Shown piece by piece: positions 26,847-34,622 of a stretch of 64,000 nt of DNA. Position 1 is the stretch's first letter. The number at the start of each line of letters is the position of its first letter. Both the position numbers and the translations under genes were made by a program. The notes beneath the pieces were generated by a model. The model did not search any database and was not told the DNA's origin. It saw only the letters and a list, made by a program, of their open reading frames with translations. The stretch comes from Terriglobales bacterium (GTDB taxonomy: Bacteria > Acidobacteriota > Terriglobia > Terriglobales > Acidobacteriaceae). Location of the stretch: assembly GCA_035487355.1 (NCBI GenBank), contig DATHMF010000043.1, positions 62,001-126,000 of the forward strand, written 5' to 3'.

Positions 26847-27314
26847 ATGCCAGAATTAACGATTTCCGAGGTGGCGCGACAAGTTGGACTCCAGGCATCG
26901 GCGATTCGGTACTACGAGAGAATTGGATTGCTTCCCCGGGCCCCGCGAATGAGCGGGCAGAGACGATATGACACCACAGCGCTTTACCGTCTGGCAATCA
27001 TTCAGCGTGCGCGTCAACTCGGTTTTACATTGACTGAAATCCGACACTTGTTCTTTGGTTTTCGCGACATCACTCGCGCTTCGGAACGCTGGCGAACGCT
27101 CTCCCAAAGAAAACTTGCGGAGTTGGATCATCTGATGGATGGAATAAAAGCCGTGCGAGGCGTGCTCAAAAAGTTGATGACGAAGTGCCGATGCGACACC
27201 TTGGACCAATGTGGCAAGGGCATATTTCAGAGCATGAATAGAGATGTCGTAGCTAGGCCGCTCCTTGCAAGTCATCGACATCGGGGAAAATATCCGACGA
27301 GTTTGCGAACCTGA
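26847..27314 (+). CDS. MerR-family regulator with C-terminal cysteines
   Basis: 155 residues. The N-terminal winged helix is standard (ISEVARQVGLQASAIRYYERIGLLPRAPR), followed by the dimerisation helix with TLTEIRHLF. Near the end of this helix Cys114, Cys116 and Cys122 (KCRCDTLDQCG) occupy the place of the effector loop of SoxR/ZntR-type members, so the signal may be a metal or redox change. The tail after ~130 is not conserved. It faces away from dinB, and the shared spacer carries an 18-bp palindrome. Probably autoregulated; effector unproven. Confidence 0.82.
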   Translation: MPELTISEVARQVGLQASAIRYYERIGLLPRAPRMSGQRRYDTTALYRLAIIQRARQLGFTLTEIRHLFFGFRDITRASERWRTLSQRKLAELDHLMDGIKAVRGVLKKLMTKCRCDTLDQCGKGIFQSMNRDVVARPLLASHRHRGKYPTSLRT

Positions 27315-27492
27315 CGCAGTAGATGCCCTAAGAATTGTCTTTGGAATACCGGCCTTCCGCTATCGTCCCTTAATCTCCGCCAGTTCAGAGCTTTTCTTTC
27401 AAAGACTTGGGGGGATACCCTTCGGGCAGTTTAGAACTCGTAGCCGAAAAACGGCTTTCCAGGTTAGCCGCGTGCCCCACCCCTCATCCGGC

Positions 27493-27521
27493 TTGACAAC
27501 CGACAGTTGGCTTATTAAGCT
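27493..27521 (+). promoter_or_regulatory. sigma-70-like promoter of the small-protein/radical SAM unit
   Basis: TTGACA and TAAGCT are separated by 17 bases. It starts 67 bases before the small gene at 27560. The -10 is imperfect. Confidence 0.4.
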
Positions 27522-27559
27522 TTGGTTCCCCCCAAATCTGGCGTTAAGGAGTTACTTGA

Positions 27560-27877
27560 ATGCCAAAATCCAACGATGAACCGAAAGGCTCTGCCGGCTC
27601 CAAGCTTGATCGTCGAGCAATGATGCGTACCGCGCTGGTAGTAGGCGGGGTATCCGCGCTCGCTGGCGCCGCGGCGGCTGCGCCCCGAGAATCCGAAGCC
27701 GTTGTCGCAGAAAGAGAATGGGCCAGAGCCCTGGCAAGACACATAGCCAACCAACTGCCGGAGGCTGTGCGGCAACTTCCTGACCTGCGGTTGACGGAAG
27801 AGCAGGTTGAAGAGCTACGCAGAGTGTTCCAGAATACGTTGGTCACCAACATGGGCTGCGAAGTTCCTCCCAGCTAA
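27560..27877 (+). CDS. small Tat-signal protein, candidate substrate of the radical SAM enzyme
   Basis: 105 residues with GGAG eight bases before ATG. Residues 18-43 are a twin-arginine-like signal (DRRAMMRTALVVGGVSALAG, then an Ala run to APRE). The mature part is helical (AEREWARALARHIANQLPEAV, TEEQVEELRRVFQNTLV) and ends NMGCEVPPS with a single Cys near the C-terminus. No family was recognised. It precedes the radical SAM gene by 82 bases, on the same strand with no obvious terminator. A modified secreted peptide or a partner protein is possible; this is inference from position only. Confidence 0.65.
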   Translation: MPKSNDEPKGSAGSKLDRRAMMRTALVVGGVSALAGAAAAAPRESEAVVAEREWARALARHIANQLPEAVRQLPDLRLTEEQVEELRRVFQNTLVTNMGCEVPPS

Positions 27878-27959
27878 ATTGGCAGCGATGCATCAGGGCT
27901 GAGAGTAGTGAGCTTGTGGTGTGTCAACACCGTTCAGTCGCAGTCCACACGTGACAACC

Positions 27960-30011
27960 ATGAAAGTTTGCCTCATCAGTGCGCCCACGGCCAACCAGTT
28001 CGATCACCAGGCCGTGGGGGAAACGGATGCAGCTCGCATTATGGGCGAGCTTGCACCTGTCGGCATCCTCAGCCTTGCTGCCGTGCTTGAAGCCAGGGGC
28101 TTGCAGCCGGAAGTTGTGGACCTCAATCGCGTTTACTACGATTGGCGGCAAAAATCGAACCAAAATGAAACTGATTTTTGCAGTTTTGCCGGAGCCTACT
28201 TCGCCGGGCGCGATTTTGATTTCTTTGGCTTCAGTACGGTTTGCAGCAGCTACCCGCTGACGCTTCGCATCGCCGCTGAGGTCAAGCGAGTGCATCGTAC
28301 GTCAGTGGTCGTGCTGGGCGGCCCCCAGGCGTCCGTCGTGGATGTCTCCACCATGCGGGCATTTCCGTCGATTGATCTGGTTGTTCGCGGTGAAGCGGAG
28401 GAGAGCCTTCCTGCTCTTGTCGATGCGCTGGCCGCAGGCAGCTCTCTCGCAGCAATCCCAGGCATTACGTTTCGCCGGCATGAAGATGGAGAAATCGTGC
28501 GCAGCCCGGATGCGCCCCTGGTTCTCGACCTAGACGCGCTGCCATTTCCCGCTTTTCATCTCTTTCCCGACGTTCGTTTCTGCCGCCACTTTCCGCTGGA
28601 GTTAGGGCGCGGCTGTCCCTTTGCCTGCACGTTCTGTTCGACCAACGATTTTTTCCGTCGCCGCTTCCGGCTGAAGACGCCGGCGCAGATGATTGCCGAT
28701 ATGCGAAGGGTCAAGCAGACCTACGGCATCAACTCTTTTGAGCTGGTGCACGATATGTTCACGGTCGACCGCAAACGGGTAGTGGAGTTTTGTGAAGCCC
28801 TGCTGGAGAGCAAGGAAGAGTTCACCTGGGGCTCGAGCGCGCGCACGGACTGTATTGACGAAGAGCTGATCGCGCTCATGGCCAGAGCAGGCTGCCGCGG
28901 TATTTTCTTTGGCATTGAAACCGGCTCGTCGCGAATGCAGAAGATCATTGACAAGGGCCTTGACTTGAACGATTCGGCGGAGCGGGTCCGTTCCTGCGAC
29001 AAGTTCAAAATCAATACAGCGGTTTCATTGATGGCCGGCTTTCCCGACGAAACCATGAACGACCTGCGCGATACGGCAGCATTCTTTGTGGATTCACTGC
29101 GTTATGACCACGCTGATCCTCAACTCAGCATCCTGGCGCCGCTGGCGGATACTCCCATCCAGAAGCAGCACAAAGACTCGCTGGTCCTGGATGACGATGT
29201 GGCCGATATGTCTTATCGCGGATGGCGGCAGGAGCCTCAAGATCATGCGATGATTGCTGACCATCCGGAAATTTTTTCCAGCTTTTACTCTGTTCCCACG
29301 CCATACCTCGAACACGAATTCCTCAAGGAGTTACGCGACTTTCTTCTGACCGGCATGAGAGCATTTCGCCGGCTTCTCCTGGGACTCCATCAGGACAGCG
29401 GCGACGTAGTGGACGTGTTTCAACAATGGCAGCAATGGCGGGCAAAACACGGAGTACATTTTTCCAACAGCGATCGCACCGCCTACTACGCGCAAAGCGG
29501 CTTTCCAGCAGACTTCATCGAGTTTGTCAGGCTGCACTACATCCCTGCTGTGAGCAAGGCGCCGCTTGCGATTAGCGCGCTGGCGGAATACGAAGCCGCA
29601 TTGCTTGGCCGCGATCATGAATCGGATCAAGAGCAAGTCTCCGACGACATTGAAGATCTGATTTCTCCGGACAGCCGTCCCCAGTTGCTTCCGGGAGTAA
29701 ACGTCATCAAGGTTCCGGCCGATTATCAGGAGATTGTTCGGCGGCTCCGGCAGAGAAGCCCGTTGCATGACATACCCGTCAGGCAAGTGAAACTCGCAAT
29801 TCGCAGAACTGCGACGGGGCCGGCGGAAGTTCGCCAGCTCTCGCCGCTCTCGGCCGAATTGCTTGGCCTTTGTGAAGGCAGCTTAACCGTAGAAGAGATT
29901 GCAGCCCGATTCCGGCAACATAAGATAGAAGTCTCGGGCATTCCGGCCGACAAGCTATGTTTAGCGGGGCTCGAGATACTGCGCCAGCAGCGCCTCATAG
30001 GCCTGGCGTAA
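27960..30011 (+). CDS. B12-binding-domain radical SAM enzyme with PqqD-like C-terminus
   Basis: 683 residues from ATG 27960; a start at 27921 is possible. Residues ~1-145 resemble a cobalamin-binding fold (APVGILSLAAVLEARGLQPEVVDLN, LGGPQASV) without the DxHxxG His, as usual in this class. The radical SAM core has the 4Fe-4S ligands Cys219, Cys223 and Cys226 (GRGCPFACTFCS) and GIETGS. The last ~85 residues (LSPLSAELLGLCEGSLTVEEIAARF) resemble the helical part of PqqD-type peptide-recognition domains. Such enzymes methylate or rearrange peptides and small molecules. The 3' end is duplicated at 32.2-32.5 kb. Neighbours: small Tat protein upstream, convergent sulfotransferase downstream. Confidence 0.82.
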   Translation: MKVCLISAPTANQFDHQAVGETDAARIMGELAPVGILSLAAVLEARGLQPEVVDLNRVYYDWRQKSNQNETDFCSFAGAYFAGRDFDFFGFSTVCSSYPLTLRIAAEVKRVHRTSVVVLGGPQASVVDVSTMRAFPSIDLVVRGEAEESLPALVDALAAGSSLAAIPGITFRRHEDGEIVRSPDAPLVLDLDALPFPAFHLFPDVRFCRHFPLELGRGCPFACTFCSTNDFFRRRFRLKTPAQMIADMRRVKQTYGINSFELVHDMFTVDRKRVVEFCEALLESKEEFTWGSSARTDCIDEELIALMARAGCRGIFFGIETGSSRMQKIIDKGLDLNDSAERVRSCDKFKINTAVSLMAGFPDETMNDLRDTAAFFVDSLRYDHADPQLSILAPLADTPIQKQHKDSLVLDDDVADMSYRGWRQEPQDHAMIADHPEIFSSFYSVPTPYLEHEFLKELRDFLLTGMRAFRRLLLGLHQDSGDVVDVFQQWQQWRAKHGVHFSNSDRTAYYAQSGFPADFIEFVRLHYIPAVSKAPLAISALAEYEAALLGRDHESDQEQVSDDIEDLISPDSRPQLLPGVNVIKVPADYQEIVRRLRQRSPLHDIPVRQVKLAIRRTATGPAEVRQLSPLSAELLGLCEGSLTVEEIAARFRQHKIEVSGIPADKLCLAGLEILRQQRLIGLA

Positions 30012-30022
30012 CCGAAATCGGT
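29697..30022 (+). repeat. 326-bp direct repeat, intact copy (radical SAM 3' end)
   Basis: About 95% identical by eye to 32183-32510, same orientation. It covers the last ~105 codons of the radical SAM gene plus ~11 bases past its stop. The two copies enclose the sulfotransferase and APS kinase genes. Confidence 0.92.
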
Positions 30023-30041
30023 TTGCCTATTGATTTGATCG

Positions 30042-31034
30042 TTACGTAAATTTTGGTTCTGTTCGCGAGGGTCTGGCTGTCCTAATGGATTCCAGGCTCA
30101 GGTAAAGCGGCAGGACGAGCCGCTCCACTAGCGCGTGTGCGCTCATAGGCACGGCGTGGCGTTTTTGATTGCTGTCGTTGTGGAACTTTTTAGAAGGCTC
30201 TTTGGCATTCCATAGAGCCGCTTTGCGCATATGCTCAACATCCTCCGGCGAGCAGGCAGCGGATAAGAACTCAAGCATTGGCCCTAAAGCAGCTTCGGGG
30301 AGCTGCGCATAATTCATCAATAGGGTCTGGCCCGGCTGGTAGAACTTGAGTGCTTCTGAGAACCGTGCCGCCAGCACGCGCGCCCAGAACTCTTCGGGGC
30401 GCATCTCGGCCAGTTCCGCGGGATCACCTTCCACCAGACCGGTATCGGCAATCCCCGGCGGCAAGCGGTCGGCGGCGAAACGAACATAAGATCCCACGAT
30501 TTCCAGTGGTTCCCGGTACAAAAATATCCAGGGCACGTCAGGGAAGACACGACGGATGAGGGGCATCTTCGCGATGGCACTGCTTGAGAATTTAATGAAA
30601 CATTGCTGCTCATCCCCATGGCGGGGACGGCCCAGGGCCCCAATGACGGCTCGGAGCAGATGCGCCTGATCTGCCTCCGTGACCGGACTGTCGCTGGACT
30701 TGGGATAAAGCACCTGATTGACAATCGCAGGCTCCGACAGCACGATATTCTGCGGCAGAGATGCCAGCATCTGCGCTACCAGCGTGGAACCACAGCGGGA
30801 GGCATGAAAGATAAAACCTGTCGGCGGCCGCGCCGGCACCGTGTGAGTCAACAGCGTTTCGGCAGGTGTTGTAAGGTTTGCGCAAGGCATTTCTTGCTGG
30901 TGTTTATGAATGGTCTGGTCAAAGAGCGGCTCAACAAAGCGGCGCGCGTTCATCCGGCGCCAGTCGACCACGGGTCCAGAGCGTTCCCATCGGAGCGAAA
31001 TTGGCGTCCATTCGGCGAGGTTGTCCGACTGCAC
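30042..31034 (-). CDS. sulfotransferase-family protein
   Basis: 330 residues from GTG 31034, chosen because CAGGAG lies five bases upstream; the open frame extends further without a better site. The PAPS 5'-phosphosulfate loop is seen at 73-86 (GFIFHASRCGSTLV), then LSEPAIVN and IFLYREPLEIVGSYVR, equivalent to the 3'-phosphate-binding RxPxxxxxS region. The N-terminal part (VDWRRMNARRFVEPLFDQTI) is typical of a bacterial branch of unknown substrate. It would transfer sulfate from PAPS. The divergent APS kinase supplies PAPS; the convergent radical SAM gene ends 30 bases away. Confidence 0.8.
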   Translation of the reverse strand: MQSDNLAEWTPISLRWERSGPVVDWRRMNARRFVEPLFDQTIHKHQQEMPCANLTTPAETLLTHTVPARPPTGFIFHASRCGSTLVAQMLASLPQNIVLSEPAIVNQVLYPKSSDSPVTEADQAHLLRAVIGALGRPRHGDEQQCFIKFSSSAIAKMPLIRRVFPDVPWIFLYREPLEIVGSYVRFAADRLPPGIADTGLVEGDPAELAEMRPEEFWARVLAARFSEALKFYQPGQTLLMNYAQLPEAALGPMLEFLSAACSPEDVEHMRKAALWNAKEPSKKFHNDSNQKRHAVPMSAHALVERLVLPLYLSLESIRTARPSRTEPKFT

Positions 31035-31209
31035 GAAAGCTCCTGAAAACAGATTATCGAACGTGGTGGACAAAACAATAATATATGGAACTGCTCCACC
31101 GCCATAACACCCGGAGACCAGGCGTCCATAATCGTGACGTGGTACTCTCTTCGGAAGTAGAGGGCAGCATGTTTGGAGCACTCCTCTAATTGTCAAAGTA
31201 TTTCAAACT

Positions 31210-31854
31210 ATGTCGATGGGACTTGACCGGTTCAGGCATGCATCTGAATTCTCCAAAGGTCACGATGTGATGGGTTCCGGCACACGATCTCACTACACAG
31301 GATTTTATCGTCCCGGACTGAAGCCCCGCGGGTTGGCCGTATGGTTCACGGGCTTGAGTGGTTCCGGTAAGACTACAGTCTGCACTGCGGTATTTGCGGA
31401 ACTATTGGCGCGCGGTATCAAGGTTGAGATGTTAGATGGCGATGCTGTGCGGAAACAACTGAACCGGGACCTAGGCTTCAGTAAAGAGGATAGAGACGAG
31501 AATATTCGCAGGATCGGATTTGTTACGGAGCTCCTGAGTGCTCATGAGGTCGTGGTGTTGGTTGCAGCGATTTCGCCGTATCGCGCCGTGCGCGATGAAA
31601 TAAGGCGGAACATCGGTAATTTTTTAGAGGTGTATATGAATGCCCCGCTCAGCGTATGCGAAGCACGCGACCCAAAAGGTCTGTACAAGCGGGCCCGTGC
31701 CGGCGAGATCCGGGGGTTTACCGGAATTGACGATCCCTACGAGGAACCGCTAGCGCCCGAAGTCGTATGCTATACGGCGCGCGAAACAGTCAAAGAGTCC
31801 ACCGATAAGGTAATCGCGGCAATTCTGGAGATTGCAGCTCGCCCGGAATCATGA
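31210..31854 (+). CDS. cysC: adenylylsulfate (APS) kinase
   Basis: 214 residues. Walker A GLSGSGKTT (48-56), then the APS kinase signature MLDGDAVRKQLNRDLGFSKEDRDENIRR and the RDPKGLYKRARAGEIRGFTGIDDPYEEP lid region are complete. It phosphorylates APS to PAPS. There is no ATP sulfurylase (CysN/D or Sat) or reductase in the window, so it is not part of an assimilation operon. It is divergent from the sulfotransferase with 175 bases between, which points to a dedicated PAPS supply. In-frame ATGs at 31216 and 31270 are alternative starts. Confidence 0.9.
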   Translation: MSMGLDRFRHASEFSKGHDVMGSGTRSHYTGFYRPGLKPRGLAVWFTGLSGSGKTTVCTAVFAELLARGIKVEMLDGDAVRKQLNRDLGFSKEDRDENIRRIGFVTELLSAHEVVVLVAAISPYRAVRDEIRRNIGNFLEVYMNAPLSVCEARDPKGLYKRARAGEIRGFTGIDDPYEEPLAPEVVCYTARETVKESTDKVIAAILEIAARPES

Positions 31855-31909
31855 TCTGCCTTGAATTTCAACAAGCTTCCACAGGCCGTGCTTGGACTGA
31901 GGAGCTGGG

Positions 31910-32182
31910 TTAGCGCGGTGATTGGATGGCACTCTCAGGTGCCCCCGAAGCCCGACCCGATTTTGTTAACCAATCTAACTTGATCTTTTGTCGAAACAGA
32001 CCCGCTGGTACGGGGTGGTTACCATCCATCCGCACGTAGTACAAATAAGGGCTGTCGGTAATCGACATATAACTCGGATCCTCTGACTTCGGATCAATCA
32101 ATGAAAAATATTGATACGACCAGTTTCCCTCCGGCTCGCGCCTGAGCATTTGATCCTGCGTCATCGCCAACTCCGGCTTGCT
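31910..32182 (-). pseudogene. 3' remnant of a truncated gene
   Basis: On the minus strand a protein-like segment reads MTQDQMLRREPEGNWSYQYF, then SLIDPKSEDPSYMSITDSPYLYYVR and PVPAGLFRQKIKLDWL. It resembles the C-terminal part of secreted DUF4185-type proteins (YLYYVR near the end), though this match is from memory. The upstream (N-terminal) part is missing because the frame runs into the radical SAM repeat at about 32183. This marks the repeat junction as a breakpoint. Confidence 0.45.
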
Positions 32183-32510
32183 CCAAACGTCATCGAGGCT
32201 CCGGCTGATTATCAGAAGATTGTTCGGCGGCTCCGGCAGAGAAGCCCGTTGCATGACATACCCGTCAGGCAAGTGAAACTCGCAATTCGCAGAACTGCGG
32301 CGGGGCCAGCGGAAGTTCGCCAGCTCTCGCCGCTCTCAGCCGAATTGCTTGGCCTTTGTGAAGGCAGCTTGACAGTAGAAGAGATTGCAGCAGAATTCCG
32401 GCAAAAATTAAGATAGAAATCTCCGGCATTCCGGCCGACAAGCTATGTTTAGCGGGGCTCGAGATACTGCGCCAGCAGCGCCTCATAGGCCTGGCGTAAC
32501 CGAAATCGGT
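32183..32510 (+). pseudogene. frameshifted second copy of the radical SAM 3' end
   Basis: Same sequence as 29697-30022, with about 15 substitutions and a net 2-base insertion near 32403 that shifts the frame (ending EFRQKLR at 32416). No radical SAM core precedes it. Direct orientation. Confidence 0.88.
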
Positions 32511-32567
32511 CGTCCATTGACTTGAGTCTGGCCGAGTTCGGCTCCAAAGCGGAGCCTCACCGGTTTG

Positions 32568-32586
32568 CACCATAATGGTGTATAAT
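32568..32586 (+). promoter_or_regulatory. palindrome abutting a TATAAT box (leaderless promoter)
   Basis: CACCATAATGGTG (13-bp inverted repeat, 32568-32580) touches a perfect -10 TATAAT (32581-32586). The start codon of the ribbon-helix-helix gene is at 32593, so the transcript is probably leaderless. The dyad is a likely autorepressor site. Confidence 0.5.
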
Positions 32587-32592
32587 ACATGT

Positions 32593-32847
32593 ATGGCAGT
32601 AACAAAACAGGTGCGACGAAGCGTGACGCTTCCTTCGCAAGTTGACAAACAGATCGAAGCGATTGCAAAGAATCGCCGTCTTAGCGGCAACCGCGTTTTG
32701 GTGGAACTTGTTGAACTGGGACTTGACGCTCGCAAGCAGAAAGAAAAGGCGTTTTTTGAACTCGCGGAGCGGTTCCGCGATTGTGATGATCCCAAACAGG
32801 TTAAGCAACTAGGAGACGAGTTAGGGCGTTTCGTCTTTGGTGAATAA
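32593..32847 (+). CDS. ribbon-helix-helix antitoxin-like regulator
   Basis: 84 residues beginning MAVTKQVRRSVTLPSQVDKQ, an RHH-type pattern (beta strand with alternating residues, then helices VDKQIEAIAKNRRLSGNRVLVELVELGL), and a charged C-terminal helix (EKAFFELAERF) ending ELGRFVFGE that could contact a partner. The stop overlaps the next start as TAATG. The pair looks like a toxin-antitoxin-type unit; the name of the family is not certain. A palindrome sits at its promoter. Confidence 0.72.
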   Translation: MAVTKQVRRSVTLPSQVDKQIEAIAKNRRLSGNRVLVELVELGLDARKQKEKAFFELAERFRDCDDPKQVKQLGDELGRFVFGE

Positions 32848-33092
32848 TGCCGAAGATCGAAACGTGGTCTCAGATTCCTAATGCTGTTCGCGAGCATCTA
32901 ATCGAGCGTATGCGCGACCGTAAGATTGGATTGGACGACCTCAATCGGCTCCGCGTTTGGATGGAATCGAGGCCGGACGTGCCGGATGGCCCCTGGTACA
33001 AGGATTTTGGGTCGTTTTAGCTTTGTGGTGAGGGCAAGTATCCCAAGACGTTTCTTCTCGCCGGTCAAACTGCAATCGGCACAAAACTTTGA
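32847..33092 (+). pseudogene. small partner gene interrupted by an in-frame amber codon
   Basis: From ATG 32847 the frame reads 57 residues to TAG at 33018-33020 (ending WYKDFGSF), then continues open for 23 codons (LCGEGKYPKTFLLAGQTAIG, then TKL) to TGA 33090-33092. The downstream part keeps protein-like composition and fits the remembered family pattern WYKDFGSFKxCGxGxxPKTFLLxGQ, in which Lys occupies the TAG position. An A-to-T change (AAG to TAG) would explain it. Annotate as a nonsense-interrupted gene or a shortened 57-residue product. Probable role: partner of the RHH protein. Confidence 0.6.
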
Positions 33093-33107
33093 TTCTCAGA
33101 TTTCGGG

Positions 33108-34325
33108 TCAATTGAATACCGCATCCAGCAACCGTGCCAGGTTGGCCTGTTCGCCGCGATTTTTATCTGAGCTCTTCTTGGTCAGCTTGTAGAGGCGCTC
33201 GCTGATGACTTGCTCTGCAACATCGGCGGGCACGTAAGTGCGGTCCGCGGGTTTCATGACCATCCATCCGTCTCGTGTTCGTCGTAGCTCCCAGCGCCGC
33301 TTCTCCGAGTGGCGCTGGTTTTTCAATTGTCCTTGATTCAATTCCACGCGGTAGTCAACGCGGACCTCTGCCCAGCCTTTGTCGCGCTTGATTTCCATCT
33401 TTTCAATTCGAAGCTGGTCAAAGATCACCACGGAGGAAGACGTTGTGCCGTCCATCCGCAAAACGCCTCCCGAGGCGTTGGTCAACTCTGAAATGGCTTC
33501 GCTCACACTTTCCGAAGTTGGCTTGGCCTGAGCCGAAGGGATAGGAATGCTTTCTGGAACCTGAAAAGGCTTTACCGAATCACGATCGCCCACATTAGTT
33601 GCCACACGGCGTAGACTTCCTGCTGACGCGATCGCGTTGTTCGCCGGATCCTGGTTATCGTTCTCTGCGTTTTCATTTAGGGTTTTTGGTGCCTGCCATT
33701 GCGGCGGTTTTCGCAGTGTGGCAACATCAGTCGGGGCTCCCACCAGATAGCGATAAAAGCGTGACGGTCCGCGTCCGCGCCAGTAATCGCTGTCGTATTG
33801 CTCGGTTTGGAAGCCCGACCCCACCGAGCTGTAAAACGAATGTTCCAAAGGATCAATCACTATCCCAACGTGCCCCTGCCACACAATCAAATCTCCCGGC
33901 TGTGGAGTCGAAACTCGTTGAAATTCGGGGACCCCATCGTAGAGCGTGAACGAAGGAACGTAAGGATAATCGAACCCTTCTGCCTGGAAAATCTGATGAA
34001 CCAGATGCGAGCAGTCCGGCTGGTCATCTGGGTCCTCGGGTTCGGTCAAAGCCAGCTTTGCGAGCGCGAGGCCTTCATGCTGGGTAAGCAAATGCCCGTG
34101 CGTTTCGCGGCTTGCAGTTGACGTCGAAATAGCCGTTGTCGAAGAGCCGGTTTTGCTGGAAGAAGTTGTTGCTGTTAAAGAGTTGGTTTTGCTGTCAGTG
34201 CTCTCCATATCGGAGATGTGGCCCTGATATGGCTTCTGCGCCCAGCCGAGCGTACTAAGGCCGAGCATGCTGATGCCGAAAATGGCAACGGCAATCGTGG
34301 TTGCGGTTCTGGAACATCCCTCCAT
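33108..34325 (-). CDS. secreted NlpC/P60-family hydrolase
   Basis: 405 residues with AGGAG before ATG 34325. Signal peptide 1-29, a Ser/Thr-rich linker (40-75), then an NlpC/P60-type domain at about 85-200: Cys105 in PDCSHLV (usual D-C-S-G) and His152 in GDLIVWQGHVGIVID. The C-terminal ~200 residues carry no named domain; a segment (MEIKRDKGWAEVRVDYRVEL...WELRRTRDGWMV) resembles NTF2-like or DUF4440 folds. It would cut peptide stems of peptidoglycan or similar amide bonds in the periplasm. It is convergent with the RHH pair. Confidence 0.75.
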   Translation of the reverse strand: MEGCSRTATTIAVAIFGISMLGLSTLGWAQKPYQGHISDMESTDSKTNSLTATTSSSKTGSSTTAISTSTASRETHGHLLTQHEGLALAKLALTEPEDPDDQPDCSHLVHQIFQAEGFDYPYVPSFTLYDGVPEFQRVSTPQPGDLIVWQGHVGIVIDPLEHSFYSSVGSGFQTEQYDSDYWRGRGPSRFYRYLVGAPTDVATLRKPPQWQAPKTLNENAENDNQDPANNAIASAGSLRRVATNVGDRDSVKPFQVPESIPIPSAQAKPTSESVSEAISELTNASGGVLRMDGTTSSSVVIFDQLRIEKMEIKRDKGWAEVRVDYRVELNQGQLKNQRHSEKRRWELRRTRDGWMVMKPADRTYVPADVAEQVISERLYKLTKKSSDKNRGEQANLARLLDAVFN

Positions 34326-34622
34326 GCTGTTACTCCTAAAAGATCCATATTCCGCCCATCACGTGTTCACTGTTTAGATTAAGCTCACTCTTTAGGATTA
34401 GAAGCAGGAAAGAGGCAAGGGGTTAGTTGCTATCTTGAGCCTCCCTATTACCCAAGGTCATGCCCGCTTGCCTGAAGTCTGGGCTGGTTGAAGGGGCAGG
34501 AGGTTCTCCGCTCTGTTCTTTTGCGATCTCGTAAATTTCGCTGCAGATGCACTCTGGTACGGGATGAAACCCTGATAAGATTTGTGCTTCAGCAATCTTT
34601 CATTTATCAAGGAGCCCCCACC

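Noticed and set aside
31210..31854. Sulfate assimilation operon
   Set aside because: No ATP sulfurylase, PAPS reductase or sulfite reductase adjoins cysC; the partner is a sulfotransferase.
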